DNA from: Peribacillus deserti | GTDB lineage: Bacteria; Bacillota; Bacilli; Bacillales; DSM-1321 | DNA: 39,689 nt | Assembly (NCBI RefSeq): GCF_016909175.1 | Contig: NZ_JAFBFI010000025.1 | Coordinates: 1-39,689 of the forward strand | Direction: 5' to 3' | Part shown: one piece after another, positions 9,980 to 18,400 of the stretch | Position numbering within the stretch: position 1 is the first letter of the stretch | How the letters are laid out: each line of letters begins with the position of its first letter | Position numbers and translations under genes: made by a program | Notes under the pieces: model-generated | Databases searched by the model: none | What the model saw: only the letters and a program-made list of their open reading frames with translations | What the model was told of the DNA's origin: nothing

Positions 9980-10116
9980 TTAGAGGTTTTCCATGAGTTC
10001 TTTGAACTTTTGGGAAGCCTCTTTTTTCATCTCTTTTGTACATGTAAATAAACATTTTTTGTTGTGGATTCACCCTTATGTCCTAAACGTTCCATGATTT
10101 GTGGGAGAATGCACAA
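9980..10116 (-). pseudogene. C-terminal remnant of a tyrosine recombinase (phage-type integrase)
   Basis: On the minus strand, from about 10110 down to 10042, the frame reads IMERLGHKGESTTKNVYLH. This is the end of the catalytic domain of a phage or ICE-type integrase, with the GH and the nucleophile Tyr. After one missing base near 10040 the frame shifts and continues with EMKKEASQKFKELMENL and a TAA at 9980-9982, the usual tail of Bacillus integrases. Nothing upstream of about 10116 aligns with the rest of an integrase. The fragment therefore cannot be functional. It marks a former integrated element beside groEL. Confidence 0.8.
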
Positions 10117-10188
10117 TCCGACTAGACAATTACATATAGATGAAATTGAGATTTATGAAGAATGCCTAGTTAGAATAGAGAAATAGGG
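10109..10188 (+). pseudogene. Possible coding tail of a lost gene
   Basis: The frame from ATG 10109 to TAG 10186-10188 reads MHNPTRQLHIDEIEIYEECL and then VRIEK. It looks like the C-terminus of a protein and is followed nine bases later by a good terminator. There is no ribosome binding site, so it is more likely the end of a gene whose front was deleted together with the integrase body. I do not recognise the family. Confidence 0.3.
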
Positions 10189-10196
10189 TGGATTGT

Positions 10197-10228
10197 GGCT
10201 GCTTCGGCAGCCTTTAATTTTGTTCTTT
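10197..10228 (+). terminator. Terminator with TTCG loop
   Basis: GGCTGC (10197-10202), TTCG, GCAGCC (10207-10212), then a T-rich stretch TTTAATTTTG. The stable tetraloop hairpin would stop rightward transcription, possibly read-through from groEL or the lost gene ending at 10188. Confidence 0.75.
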
Positions 10229-10320
10229 TATATACAAAAAAGAACCACAAAAACTTTCGATAATTTCACAACTGGGATTCTATGAGGCGCTGGCGCTTTT
10301 CTTATGTGATATTTAAATGT

Positions 10321-10349
10321 TTACCAACAGGCAAGTTTCCAGTTATAAT
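10321..10349 (+). promoter_or_regulatory. Promoter of the MFS gene
   Basis: TTACCA (10321-10326), a 17-base spacer, TATAAT (10344-10349). The -10 is perfect. The start codon is 84 bases downstream. Confidence 0.6.
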
Positions 10350-10433
10350 GAAGGATGTTAAATTTCGGTTCTCGAAACATTTGTGTTTACTTATTGAGAA
10401 TGAAAAAATTAAATAAAGAAAGGCGAGAGCAAC

Positions 10434-11660
10434 TTGGATAAATCTAACGGAAAGAAACGACTGCAGCTTGCTGTACTTTTAGGATCTCTGGGAATTTTGG
10501 GTCCTTTTACAATCGATACGTATTTGCCGTCCTTTCCTACCATTGTAAAAGATTATCATACGACCGCTTCACTCGTTCAGATTAGTTTGACATCCTGCTT
10601 ATTGGGTCTTGGTTTAGGACAATTAGTCATTGGTCCATTAAGTGATGTGAAGGGACGCCGGAAACCTTTGTTGTTTTTCCTTGGTTTATACATCCTGGCA
10701 TCCCTTACATGCTCATTTTCACCCAATATCTATTTCCTTATTGGGTGCCGATTTGTGCAGGGGTTCGCAGCGTCAGGTGGAATTGTCATATCAAGGGCAA
10801 TCGTAAGGGACCATTATAGCGGTAAGGAACTGACAAAGTTTTTTTCTCTAATGGTGTTAGTAGGGAACCTCGGACCAATCCTTGCCCCGATTGCCGGAGG
10901 AGCGATCCTTGCTTTTAACGATTGGAATTGGGTTTTTATTGCACTGGCATGTATTGGAATCATATTGATCTTTACCGTTTCATATAAGTTAAAAGAGACG
11001 CTGCCAACTGAAAGGCGTGTCCCGAGTAATTTGCCTTATGTATTGAGCAATTTTGGCACATTATTTAAAAATAAAGAGTTCATGGGCTATGCATTAACTC
11101 AGGGGTTTATCACTGCCGGTATTTTTGCCTACGTTTCTGGTATTCCGTTTGTCTATCAGAATGTTTACGGAGTGAATCCCCAACAATTTAGTCTTTTGTT
11201 TGGGGTCAATGGGGTGGCTTTAATCATTGGGAGTCAGTCAGTCGGCCGCTTAACCGACACCATTTCGGAAGGGACTTTCCTGAAAATAGGTCTGGCCCTT
11301 GCGAATGTATCAGGTTTATGTTTATTGATTGCACTCTTACTAAAAGCCCCACTTATCGGTGTCGCTATCCCGGTTTTCTTCTTTATATCATCCATTAGTA
11401 TAATCGGAACGACGTCTTTCACCTTGGCCATTCAGTCACAAGGGCATATGGCGGGCAGCGCTTCTGCCTTATTGGGGGTATTGCCTTTTGTCATGGGCTC
11501 TCTATCTGCCCCACTTGTAGGGATTGGCGGAGCCTACACAGGAGTTCCGATGGCCGCCGTCATTTTTGGCGCCAGCGTTTTGGCTTTCCTTTGTTATTTC
11601 ATCCTGGTAAGAAAAACCAAAGCCCAGGAGACGCTTCGGATGGTCAATCGGAAAGCTTGA
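10434..11660 (+). CDS. Bcr/CflA-type MFS multidrug efflux transporter
   Basis: Major facilitator superfamily drug:H+ antiporter (DHA1, 12 membrane segments), 408 residues, similar to the Bcr/CflA subfamily that exports bicyclomycin, chloramphenicol-like drugs or sulfonamides. Hallmarks are the N-terminal FTIDTYLPSFPTI in TM1, motif A GPLSDVKGRRKPLL (68-81) between TM2 and TM3, and the TM4 region RFVQGFAASGGIVISRAIV. The start is TTG 10434, after AAAGGCGAG. It has its own promoter and terminator and stands alone between the groEL-side integrase relic and the T7SS region. The actual substrate cannot be read from sequence. Confidence 0.85.
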   Translation: MDKSNGKKRLQLAVLLGSLGILGPFTIDTYLPSFPTIVKDYHTTASLVQISLTSCLLGLGLGQLVIGPLSDVKGRRKPLLFFLGLYILASLTCSFSPNIYFLIGCRFVQGFAASGGIVISRAIVRDHYSGKELTKFFSLMVLVGNLGPILAPIAGGAILAFNDWNWVFIALACIGIILIFTVSYKLKETLPTERRVPSNLPYVLSNFGTLFKNKEFMGYALTQGFITAGIFAYVSGIPFVYQNVYGVNPQQFSLLFGVNGVALIIGSQSVGRLTDTISEGTFLKIGLALANVSGLCLLIALLLKAPLIGVAIPVFFFISSISIIGTTSFTLAIQSQGHMAGSASALLGVLPFVMGSLSAPLVGIGGAYTGVPMAAVIFGASVLAFLCYFILVRKTKAQETLRMVNRKA

Positions 11661-11756
11661 AAAATATGAAAGGATAGGATTTTATACTGGTATATTCTAA
11701 AAAACCGCATGAAATATTTATGTATCCTGTTGAATCAGGGGCATAAACGTATACTA

Positions 11757-11808
11757 AAAAAGGATAGAAAGGAGCATTTCATTGCTGCTCATCTATCCTT
11801 TTATTTTT
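11757..11808 (+). terminator. Terminator after the MFS gene
   Basis: AAAAGGATAG (11758-11767) pairs with CTATCCTTTT (11793-11802). An inner GAGCA/TGCTC stem shortens the loop, and ATTTTTTA follows. It is nearly 100 bases after the stop codon. Confidence 0.8.
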
Positions 11809-12352
11809 TATTACATTAAAATTGACCTTTTGTGTCCTCCTATATGTCCTCCGATGTTTTATATCCCATTTAAAATATTTATGTCGAACTTTTAAAAATG
11901 TTGATTTAAAGTCTTTTTTAATATACTATTTCGGGAAATCCCGTGACCTCTTTAATCTTGCTATACTAAGGTTTAATGGGGGGAATTAAATCATTCCGCC
12001 CATTCATTTTCATATATAGTGCCCTCCTTTTTGACCCCTATTAAAATCACTCATCTTGTATCAGTGCACGGAATCGGTGTGCATCATTTTCGATTACTCT
12101 ATTTGTGTTGTGTAATTATACGGTGGGAAGCTGTCTTGTGGCCGCTGTGTTCCGATTTTCCCATAATCCGTTCTAGTTGAAGCCGGCTTCAACTAGTAAA
12201 GAAGTATACGTGTGTCGGTGACAATGAGGGGCTTGATGTTGATAAGCCGGACAATTTTAAAGATAGTGCATTTATCTGTAATGCTATACTCTGCCAATGC
12301 TCATAATATTCTGCTGCATGTATAATCTATAATAAAAGTTACTTTCCTATCT
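11809..12352. other. Gene-free stretch with several palindromes
   Basis: No ORF with coding character was seen on either strand. The stretch holds CGGGA-AA-TCCCG (11932-11943), an imperfect 30-base palindrome (11975-12004: AATGGG G GGAAT, loop TAAATC, ATTCC G CCCATT) and the perfect 24-base palindrome at 12173-12196. A TATAAT at 12321-12326 may be the -10 of the ASCH gene, but its -35 is poor. Confidence 0.5.
12173..12196. repeat. Perfect 24-bp palindrome
   Basis: CTAGTTGAAGCC at 12173-12184 is followed with no spacer by its exact reverse complement GGCTTCAACTAG at 12185-12196. No T run follows. It could be a binding site for a dimeric regulator, a REP-type element, or a trace of a mobile element end. 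Confidence 0.7.
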
Positions 12353-12365
12353 GGAGGCCGGTGGA

Positions 12366-12794
12366 ATGAAGGTTTTATCAATGATTCAGCCCTGGGCAAG
12401 TCTTTTTGTCCTTAGAGAGGCTCAATATGAAACAAGGACATGGAGAACGAATTATCGTGGGCCGCTGGCGATTCATACGAGTAAAAAAATAGATAAGCCA
12501 GTGTGCAGGGAATTGGCGATCCGGGCGCTGCTCTATAGGCATGGATACACTGAAGAGAATCTTCCAACTGGGATGATCATTGCTGTATGCGAGCTTAAAA
12601 ATTGTTTTAAGGTAATTGAAAATAACGGAACTTGGGCAATTTTAGAAGATGGACGAATAGTGTCAGACCTGGACTATTTTTTAGGAGACTTTACAGTTGG
12701 GAACTATGCTTGGGAAGTTCAAGATATGCAGATGCTGAATACATTTATTCCAGCAAAAGGAAAGCTTGGATTATGGGAGCATGCTTTATCATAA
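12366..12794 (+). CDS. ASCH-domain protein
   Basis: A 142-residue protein with an ASCH (PUA-like) fold. The N-terminus MKVLSMIQPWASLFV and the following ETRTWRTNYRGPLAIHTSKK (22-41) are the classic ASCH motif. The domain runs to about residue 138, ending GKLGLWEHAL. ASCH domains are thought to bind RNA or modified nucleotides, and some are ribonucleases or base-modification readers; the specific role here is unknown. GGAGG (12353-12357) is well spaced from the ATG. It stands alone between the MFS gene and the T7SS operon in a region that looks horizontally variable. Confidence 0.88.
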   Translation: MKVLSMIQPWASLFVLREAQYETRTWRTNYRGPLAIHTSKKIDKPVCRELAIRALLYRHGYTEENLPTGMIIAVCELKNCFKVIENNGTWAILEDGRIVSDLDYFLGDFTVGNYAWEVQDMQMLNTFIPAKGKLGLWEHALS

Positions 12795-12927
12795 TGAATA
12801 AAAGAGCGAAAACCCTGGTGCAAAAAAAAGTATTAGACCCTATGATGACAAGAGTCAGTATGATGACTGTTGGTTCTCGAATTATGTCACTTTGGACAGG
12901 CTAGAAAATAAAAGAATGGAGTTCTAA
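12794..12927 (+). pseudogene. Possible small ORF interrupted at an A8 tract
   Basis: From ATG 12794 the frame reads MNKRAKTLVQKK. At the run of eight A (12822-12829) a different frame takes over and reads SIRPYDDKSQYDDCWFSNY and then VTLDRLENKRMEF to a TAA at 12925-12927. The second part has protein-like composition. One extra A would join both parts into a 44-residue protein. The original frame instead ends at the TAG at 12901-12903. The ATG has only a distant GGGAG and overlaps the last base of the ASCH gene. It could be a decayed gene, a slippage-expressed gene or chance. I do not recognise the family. Confidence 0.3.
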
Positions 12928-13440
12928 TTACCTCCGTAAAATAACACAATGTTTATGTTTATCGAATGTAACTAATGACGCCTCCTTACAGGCTGCCAGA
13001 CGTTTTTTTCATACCTCAGTTTTATCGGTATGGTCTTTATCCACTTCTGAATCCAATCCGTAACGAAATGTAAAGGCGAGCTTTCCAAGTATCCGCTGGC
13101 TTCAGAATTAGTGCTGTCCTTTCAGTCCATTATCCTGACCACAAAGAACCCCTATTCAATACATCTTCCTTACTCATGCTTCCCGCCATTAAATTAAGGC
13201 ATGAATTTTGGTACAGCCCATCAGCGGACCCCCTTAAATTAAAAGTAGCAATATTGGTAAATTATGTTTAATAGTATGTTTGTCTGGGTATTAGGACGTA
13301 GACGGTAAGTAGCGGAAAAAGTAATTGAAATACCAGAAAGATAATTCAATCTGGGTCTAAAATACTGTTTTTGCTATTTTGAATGAATATGATTGGTGAG
13401 TAATTAACCAATAAATTACAATTAATATGAATAATTTATT
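12928..13440. other. Intergenic region upstream of the T7SS operon
   Basis: About 510 bases with no supported gene on either strand; short open frames exist, but none has a ribosome binding site. ATTGGT (13392-13397) and ACCAAT (13407-13412) form a 6-base inverted repeat with a 9-base spacer, about 45 bases before the esxA start. This is a candidate operator near the probable promoter. A TATGAT at 13388-13393 could be a -10, but no good -35 accompanies it. The operon promoter must lie here, since no gene upstream reads in. Confidence 0.45.
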
Positions 13441-13457
13441 AAGGAGTGGATTGGACT

Positions 13458-13751
13458 ATGTCAGGTAATATCAGATTAACCCCTGAAGAGCTGCGTGGAG
13501 TTGCAAGGCAGTACCAAACAGAGAGCAGTAATGTTCAAGAATTAGTATCCAGACTTGATAACATGAGCAGTCATTTACAAGAAATTTGGGAAGGTGCATC
13601 GAGCCAGGCTTTCGCTGAGCAGTATCAGCAGTTAAGACCTTCATTTGAAAAAATGATGACTCTTCTTGGTGAAGTTTCTCAGCAGCTTAACAGTTCAGCT
13701 AATGTACTTGAGGATACTGATCAGCAAATCGCAAGCCAGATCCGCGGATAA
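13458..13751 (+). CDS. esxA: WXG100 protein EsxA (YukE), type VII secretion substrate
   Basis: EsxA/YukE is the small helical-hairpin protein exported by the Bacillus ESX/T7b secretion system, where it acts as substrate and as a signal to EssC. The 97-residue product has the turn motif WEG at 44-46 (IWEGASS) between two amphipathic helices (about 8-40 and 49-95). It ends QQIASQIRG, very like B. subtilis YukE, and the length is identical. I chose ATG 13458; AAGGAG at 13441-13446 is 11 bases away. The GTG at 13446 overlaps that site. It is the first gene of the six-gene operon and is followed by a strong hairpin (13774-13817). Confidence 0.95.
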   Translation: MSGNIRLTPEELRGVARQYQTESSNVQELVSRLDNMSSHLQEIWEGASSQAFAEQYQQLRPSFEKMMTLLGEVSQQLNSSANVLEDTDQQIASQIRG

Positions 13752-13773
13752 TAACTATAATCTAAGTAACGTA

Positions 13774-13820
13774 GAAAGGAGCCCGTAAATCTGCTTTTAG
13801 ATTATGGCGCTCCTTTCTTT
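13774..13820 (+). terminator. Hairpin between esxA and yukD (partial terminator or processing site)
   Basis: GAAAGGAGC (13774-13782) pairs with GCTCCTTTC (13809-13817). The arm interiors (CC-GTAAATCT and AGATTAT-GG) continue the stem, and a short T-rich stretch follows. It would stabilise the esxA mRNA end and cut down read-through into yukD. This would favour EsxA in excess over the membrane machine, which is an inference. Confidence 0.65.
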
Positions 13821-13836
13821 GATAGAGGTGAGGGCA

Positions 13837-14076
13837 ATATACATACAAGTAACCATTGATCTGAAAAATTACACAGGTGACGTTTTTGATCTGCAGCTCT
13901 CCAATTATCTATCGATTAAGAAAGTCATTGATATTGTATGGCAGGTGCAGAAAGTGTCGCTAAAGCCCAGGGAAGGATATTGGGTCAGAGTTCAAAATAA
14001 GGATGTTGTGGTCCAAGGATACGGCTCTCTCCAGGAGAACGGCATTACGAATGGAGACCGGATTGAGATATTATAG
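13837..14076 (+). CDS. yukD: Ubiquitin-like T7SS protein YukD (EsaB)
   Basis: YukD/EsaB is a small cytoplasmic protein with a ubiquitin-like fold that is needed for T7SS function in Bacillus and Staphylococcus. The product has 79 residues if read from 13837, the same length as B. subtilis YukD. It shares the VTIDLKNYTGDVFDLQLS beginning and the GITNGDRIEIL end. The site GAGGTG (13825-13830) is ideally placed for a start at 13837, where the codon is ATA. The conventional in-frame alternative is GTG 13828, which lies inside the ribosome binding site and has none of its own. Function is assigned by family and position between esxA and yukC. Confidence 0.88.
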   Translation: MYIQVTIDLKNYTGDVFDLQLSNYLSIKKVIDIVWQVQKVSLKPREGYWVRVQNKDVVVQGYGSLQENGITNGDRIEIL

Positions 14077-14111
14077 AAGCCTCAAAGCTTTTTAACAAGG
14101 AGTTTAGTGAA

Positions 14112-15455
14112 ATGGAAGGTAAAAAAACGTCCTATTTGGAAGAACAAACAGAAGCTGAAATCACACATCAAGACGGCAGCTATGTTTTTGTTTTTCAGCG
14201 GTCTAAGGTTAAGCTTCAGGACCAGCTGGAAATTTACTTTCTTCAAGAGTTTGATGCTTCTTTGAAGAAAGAGATGGAGGTAACGGAAGACGAAGTAATG
14301 ATAAAAGTCGCTGCTCCTCCTGAGTTTTTGACATTCCATGATATCCGTAAAAAAAATAAACTGGCCAGGCTTTTCTTTGCCCATCAGCTTGTAAAAAAGG
14401 CAGCCCATCATGAATGGCCCAGGCTGAATATGATTGTAAGCCCGGATAATATAGTCTCAGATCCGAGTTTGACTCCATATTTCCTTCATTATGGTGTGAA
14501 GGAAAGCCTCCCGCCGTATGAAAAAGATCAAGAACGTCTTTTAAAGGAAGTGAAAGCAGCAGCTGCTGCCGCTGTCGACGGACAGTATACGTTCAATGAG
14601 TATCTCCAATACTATCAGACTCTTAAATTATCAAGTCTTTCTAAAGAAATAATGGCAAAAGGCAGCTTTGAAGAGCTGTTATCCTTCTTGGAAGAATCGA
14701 TAAACGGAGTCGAAAAACAAGAGAGTACATATGCACATATACCACAAAGGAAGTGGAATATAAACCGCTATTCGCTGATAGGCGCTGCGATCCTTTTAAT
14801 TCCGGCTATTATTTATGTATTTTATTCATTTCTTGTTGCGCAGCCAAAACAAGAAGCCTATGTAAAGAGCGGAGAATTATTTTTAGAAGAAAAATACAGC
14901 GAAGTTATTGAAGAGCTGGACAAGTATGATCCGGATGATATGCCTTATGTGGTTCAATATGAACTGGCTTCCTCCTTTGTGAAAAATGAAAAGCTGGGGG
15001 ACGACCAGCGCAATGCAGTTAACAATCTGATCACCCTTCAGACGGATCCCCAATATTTTCTATATTGGATATACATCGGAAGAGGGATGAATGAAGAAGC
15101 AGTTGATATAGCACGATCCCTGGAATTTAGAGATTTAGTGATCTATGGACTTTTAAAATATAAAGAAGATGTGAAAGCAGATGAAGAACTTTCTGGCGAA
15201 GAAAAGCAAAAGGAATTAGATGCAATTGAGCAGGAAGTGAAAGAATATGAGCAGGATGTTGAAGAACAAAAAAAGCTTGAAGAAGAACAGAAAAAAATAG
15301 AGGAAGAATCACAGGCAGGCCTCGAGATGCAGGAAGAGGCAGAAACACAGGCTGCTGCAGCAAAGAAAGCCGTACAAATGCCGGCTCCAGCACAGGAAAC
15401 GAAAACGGAACAAACAAAAGAAAAAACCAAAGCTATACCTAAGGGTGCGGAGTAA
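14112..15455 (+). CDS. essB: T7SS membrane protein EssB (YukC)
   Basis: EssB/YukC is a bitopic core component of the T7SS machine. Its N-terminal cytoplasmic pseudokinase-like domain and C-terminal extracellular domain flank one membrane helix. The 447-residue product has the single hydrophobic segment at 221-242 (SLIGAAILLIPAIIYVFY). The soluble domain before it contains the family-type GVKESLPPYEKDQERLLKEV. The extracellular part ends in a long Glu/Lys/Gln-rich coiled coil (about 360-410) and an Ala/Pro/Lys-rich tail. AAGGAG lies 10 bases before ATG 14112. Third gene of the T7SS operon, 35 bases after yukD. Confidence 0.93.
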   Translation: MEGKKTSYLEEQTEAEITHQDGSYVFVFQRSKVKLQDQLEIYFLQEFDASLKKEMEVTEDEVMIKVAAPPEFLTFHDIRKKNKLARLFFAHQLVKKAAHHEWPRLNMIVSPDNIVSDPSLTPYFLHYGVKESLPPYEKDQERLLKEVKAAAAAAVDGQYTFNEYLQYYQTLKLSSLSKEIMAKGSFEELLSFLEESINGVEKQESTYAHIPQRKWNINRYSLIGAAILLIPAIIYVFYSFLVAQPKQEAYVKSGELFLEEKYSEVIEELDKYDPDDMPYVVQYELASSFVKNEKLGDDQRNAVNNLITLQTDPQYFLYWIYIGRGMNEEAVDIARSLEFRDLVIYGLLKYKEDVKADEELSGEEKQKELDAIEQEVKEYEQDVEEQKKLEEEQKKIEEESQAGLEMQEEAETQAAAAKKAVQMPAPAQETKTEQTKEKTKAIPKGAE

Positions 15456-15492
15456 TAGACGCTAACAATAGCGGTATAGGAGATGAACTTTA

Positions 15493-18400
15493 GTGGGTCT
15501 ATTATGGATCTTTTATGAAGAATCGTATCAGCAGTTTATATTTAAGAATGAGGTACAGGGATCTATATCTATTGGAAACACTGGAAAAAGCTCAATTTGT
15601 ATTCAAAGTTTAAAGGCAGAAAGCGGATCTATTGAACTTAAGCCAGAGATGAGTGAAGGTTTGTTTTCTGCTTTTTATAAGGGAGAACAGCTCGGACTCA
15701 TCAAAGCCGGCACCCCGGTCACTTTTTTTATTGAAGGGCTGGCAGTCAGTTTCTTTTTAGAGCTGCAAACGCTGTCTGAATATACTTATTACATTGGGGA
15801 CAAATCACAGATTGTCTTTTCAACAGAAGAGGGTGCAGATCTATATAAAGAAGGGTCATGGCCCTTTCAAAAAGGCGGGGGCCAATCATCCTTATTCAAG
15901 AGATATGGAAAATGGCATGTTACGGCAGCTGTAGAAGATGATGTATATCTGAATGGCATTAAACTAGCGGGAACAGCCGAGTTCCATTTAGGAGATTTGC
16001 TGTTTTGGCCGCTGACGACCATCTCGTTGTTAGAGCAGGACCTTCTGGCTGTTAAGACAGCGGAACCATTCGAAGCGCATCTGCCGAGGACGCTGCCGCC
16101 TATTTCTGAAATGAAGAAGAATTATCCTGGATACAGAAGGACACCGCGGTTGGTCTATGAACTGCCTGATAACAAGGTAAGCATATCTTTTCCATCTCAG
16201 GAAGGGGAAGACAATCAGAGGGGATTATGGATGATCATTCTGCCTCCCCTTTTAATGCTTCTGATTATGGGAATTATTGCGCTCATACAGCCTAGAGGAT
16301 TATTTATCTTAATATCTATCGTGATGTTTGGGACAACGATGGTGACTTCTACAGTCCAATATTTTAAAGATAAGAAGAACCGCAAGGAGCGCAGGAAAAA
16401 ACGCAAGGAATTGTACACCAAATATTTGGAGCAGAAACGGGCAGAACTTCAGAGTTTAAAAGAAGAACAGACTAAGGTACTAAACTATCATTTTCCTGAC
16501 TTTGAGAGAATGAAGTATTTAACAGAAAACATAAGTGACCGAATCTGGGAGAGATCTTTTGAAAGTAATGATTTTCTGCATGTTCGCGCAGGGAGGGCGG
16601 ATGTACCATCCAGTTATCAGGTGGCGGCTTCCAGCTCCGATGTAGCGAATAGAGAAATAGATGACCTGCTGGAGCAGTCCCAAGAGATGGTGGCTGTCTA
16701 TAAGAAGGTTGAAGCGGTCCCGCTTCCGATAGACTTATCCTCTGGAGCCATTGGGTTTGTCGGCAAAGACTCTATCGTAAAAAAAGAGCTTCAGCAAATC
16801 GTCGGGCAGCTTGCTTTTTTACATAGCTATCATGAAATACGCTTTGTGGCTGTTTTTAAGAAAGAGGAATATAAGGACTGGGAATGGATGAAGTGGCTTC
16901 CGCATTTTCAGATGCCCCATTCATATGCCAAAGGCCTGGTTTATGATGAGCAGACTCGCGACCAGCTGCTTTCTTCTCTTTATCAAATCCTCAGGAGCAG
17001 AGATCTTGAAGAGGATAAAGAAAAAGTGCGGCATATTCCTCATTTTATATTTGTTGTTACCAATCCTGGCCTTATTGCTGAACATGTTATTCTTGAATAT
17101 TTAGAAGGAAGCCAAAATCATATTGGACTAACTTCTTTATTTGCAGCAGATTCAAAAGAGAGCCTGACCGAAGGAATTCACACTGTTATTAAATATATCA
17201 ATGAACGTGAAGGTGAAATATTAATTCAGCATAATAAAGCGGATCATACTTTATTCGAATTAGATTTTCACACGAATGAAGGAAATGAGCGTTTTTCAAG
17301 ACGCCTGAGATCCCTGGACCATCAAAAAGGAATGAATAACTCCATCCCTGATATGGTGTCTTATTTGCAGCTGCATGGTGTTAAGGATGCAGGAGAATTG
17401 CCTATTGAAACTAATTGGCTTAAAAATAAGTCCTCACAGTCCCTTGCCGTGCCAATCGGCCTAAAAGGAAAGAAGGACATTGTGGAATTGAATCTTCATG
17501 AAAAAGCGCATGGCCCGCATGGATTAATTGCTGGTACAACCGGTTCGGGTAAAAGTGAGCTGCTTCAAACTTATATATTGTCACTGGCAACTTATTTCCA
17601 TCCCCATGAAGTCGGATTCTTGTTAATTGACTACAAAGGCGGAGGGATGGCACAGCCCTTTAAAAATATGCCCCATCTTCTGGGAACCATTACGAATATA
17701 CAGGGAAGCAAAAATTTCAGCACAAGGGCTTTAGCATCCATAAAGAGCGAACTCAAAAAACGACAGCGGCTGTTTGACACATACGAGGTTAATCATATTA
17801 ATGATTACACAGAGTTGTATAAGGAAGGGAAAGCCAAAGAGCCTCTCCCTCATTTATTTTTAATCTCAGATGAGTTTGCTGAACTAAAAAGTGAAGAGCC
17901 TGAATTCATTAGGGAACTGGTAAGTGCGGCACGCATAGGACGAAGCCTGGGGGTTCACCTCATCCTTGCGACTCAAAAGCCTGGCGGAATTATTGACAAC
18001 CAAATCTGGAGTAATGCCCGCTTTAGGATTGCCTTAAAAGTTCAAGATGATAACGATAGCAAAGAGATTATTAAAAATGGGGATGCCGCCAATATTACGC
18101 TGACAGGAAGGGGCTATCTTCAAGTCGGCAATAATGAAGTGTATGATTTGTTTCAGTCGGCATGGAGCGGCGCACCTTATATGGAGGATACCTACGGTGC
18201 CGAGGATGAGGTGGCGTTTGTAACGGATTTAGGATTAATCCAGATTTCGGATATATCAACACAAAATATTGAAGGCAGAAAGCAAAAGCTGACAGAGATT
18301 GAGGCGGTTGTGGGGGAAATTATTAAGGTGCAGGAAAAAATGGAGATCCAGAAGCTTTCAAGCCCATGGCTGCCGCCGCTGGAAACACGTTTAGCACTGA

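Noticed and set aside
10283-10303. GGCGCTGGCGC followed by T as a terminator
   Set aside because: The only full pairing leaves a two-base loop, so a stable hairpin is unlikely.
12960-13250. Minus-strand short frames in the T7SS upstream region, including one reading VTDWIQKWIKTIPIKL
   Set aside because: Several short frames overlap in different phases and none has a start with a ribosome binding site or a recognisable family.
14082-14478. Minus-strand open frames opposite essB
   Set aside because: They are shadows of the essB coding frame.
15127-15430. Minus-strand open frames opposite the essB coiled coil
   Set aside because: Ser/Cys/Phe-rich composition is what the reverse strand of Glu/Lys/Gln codons gives.
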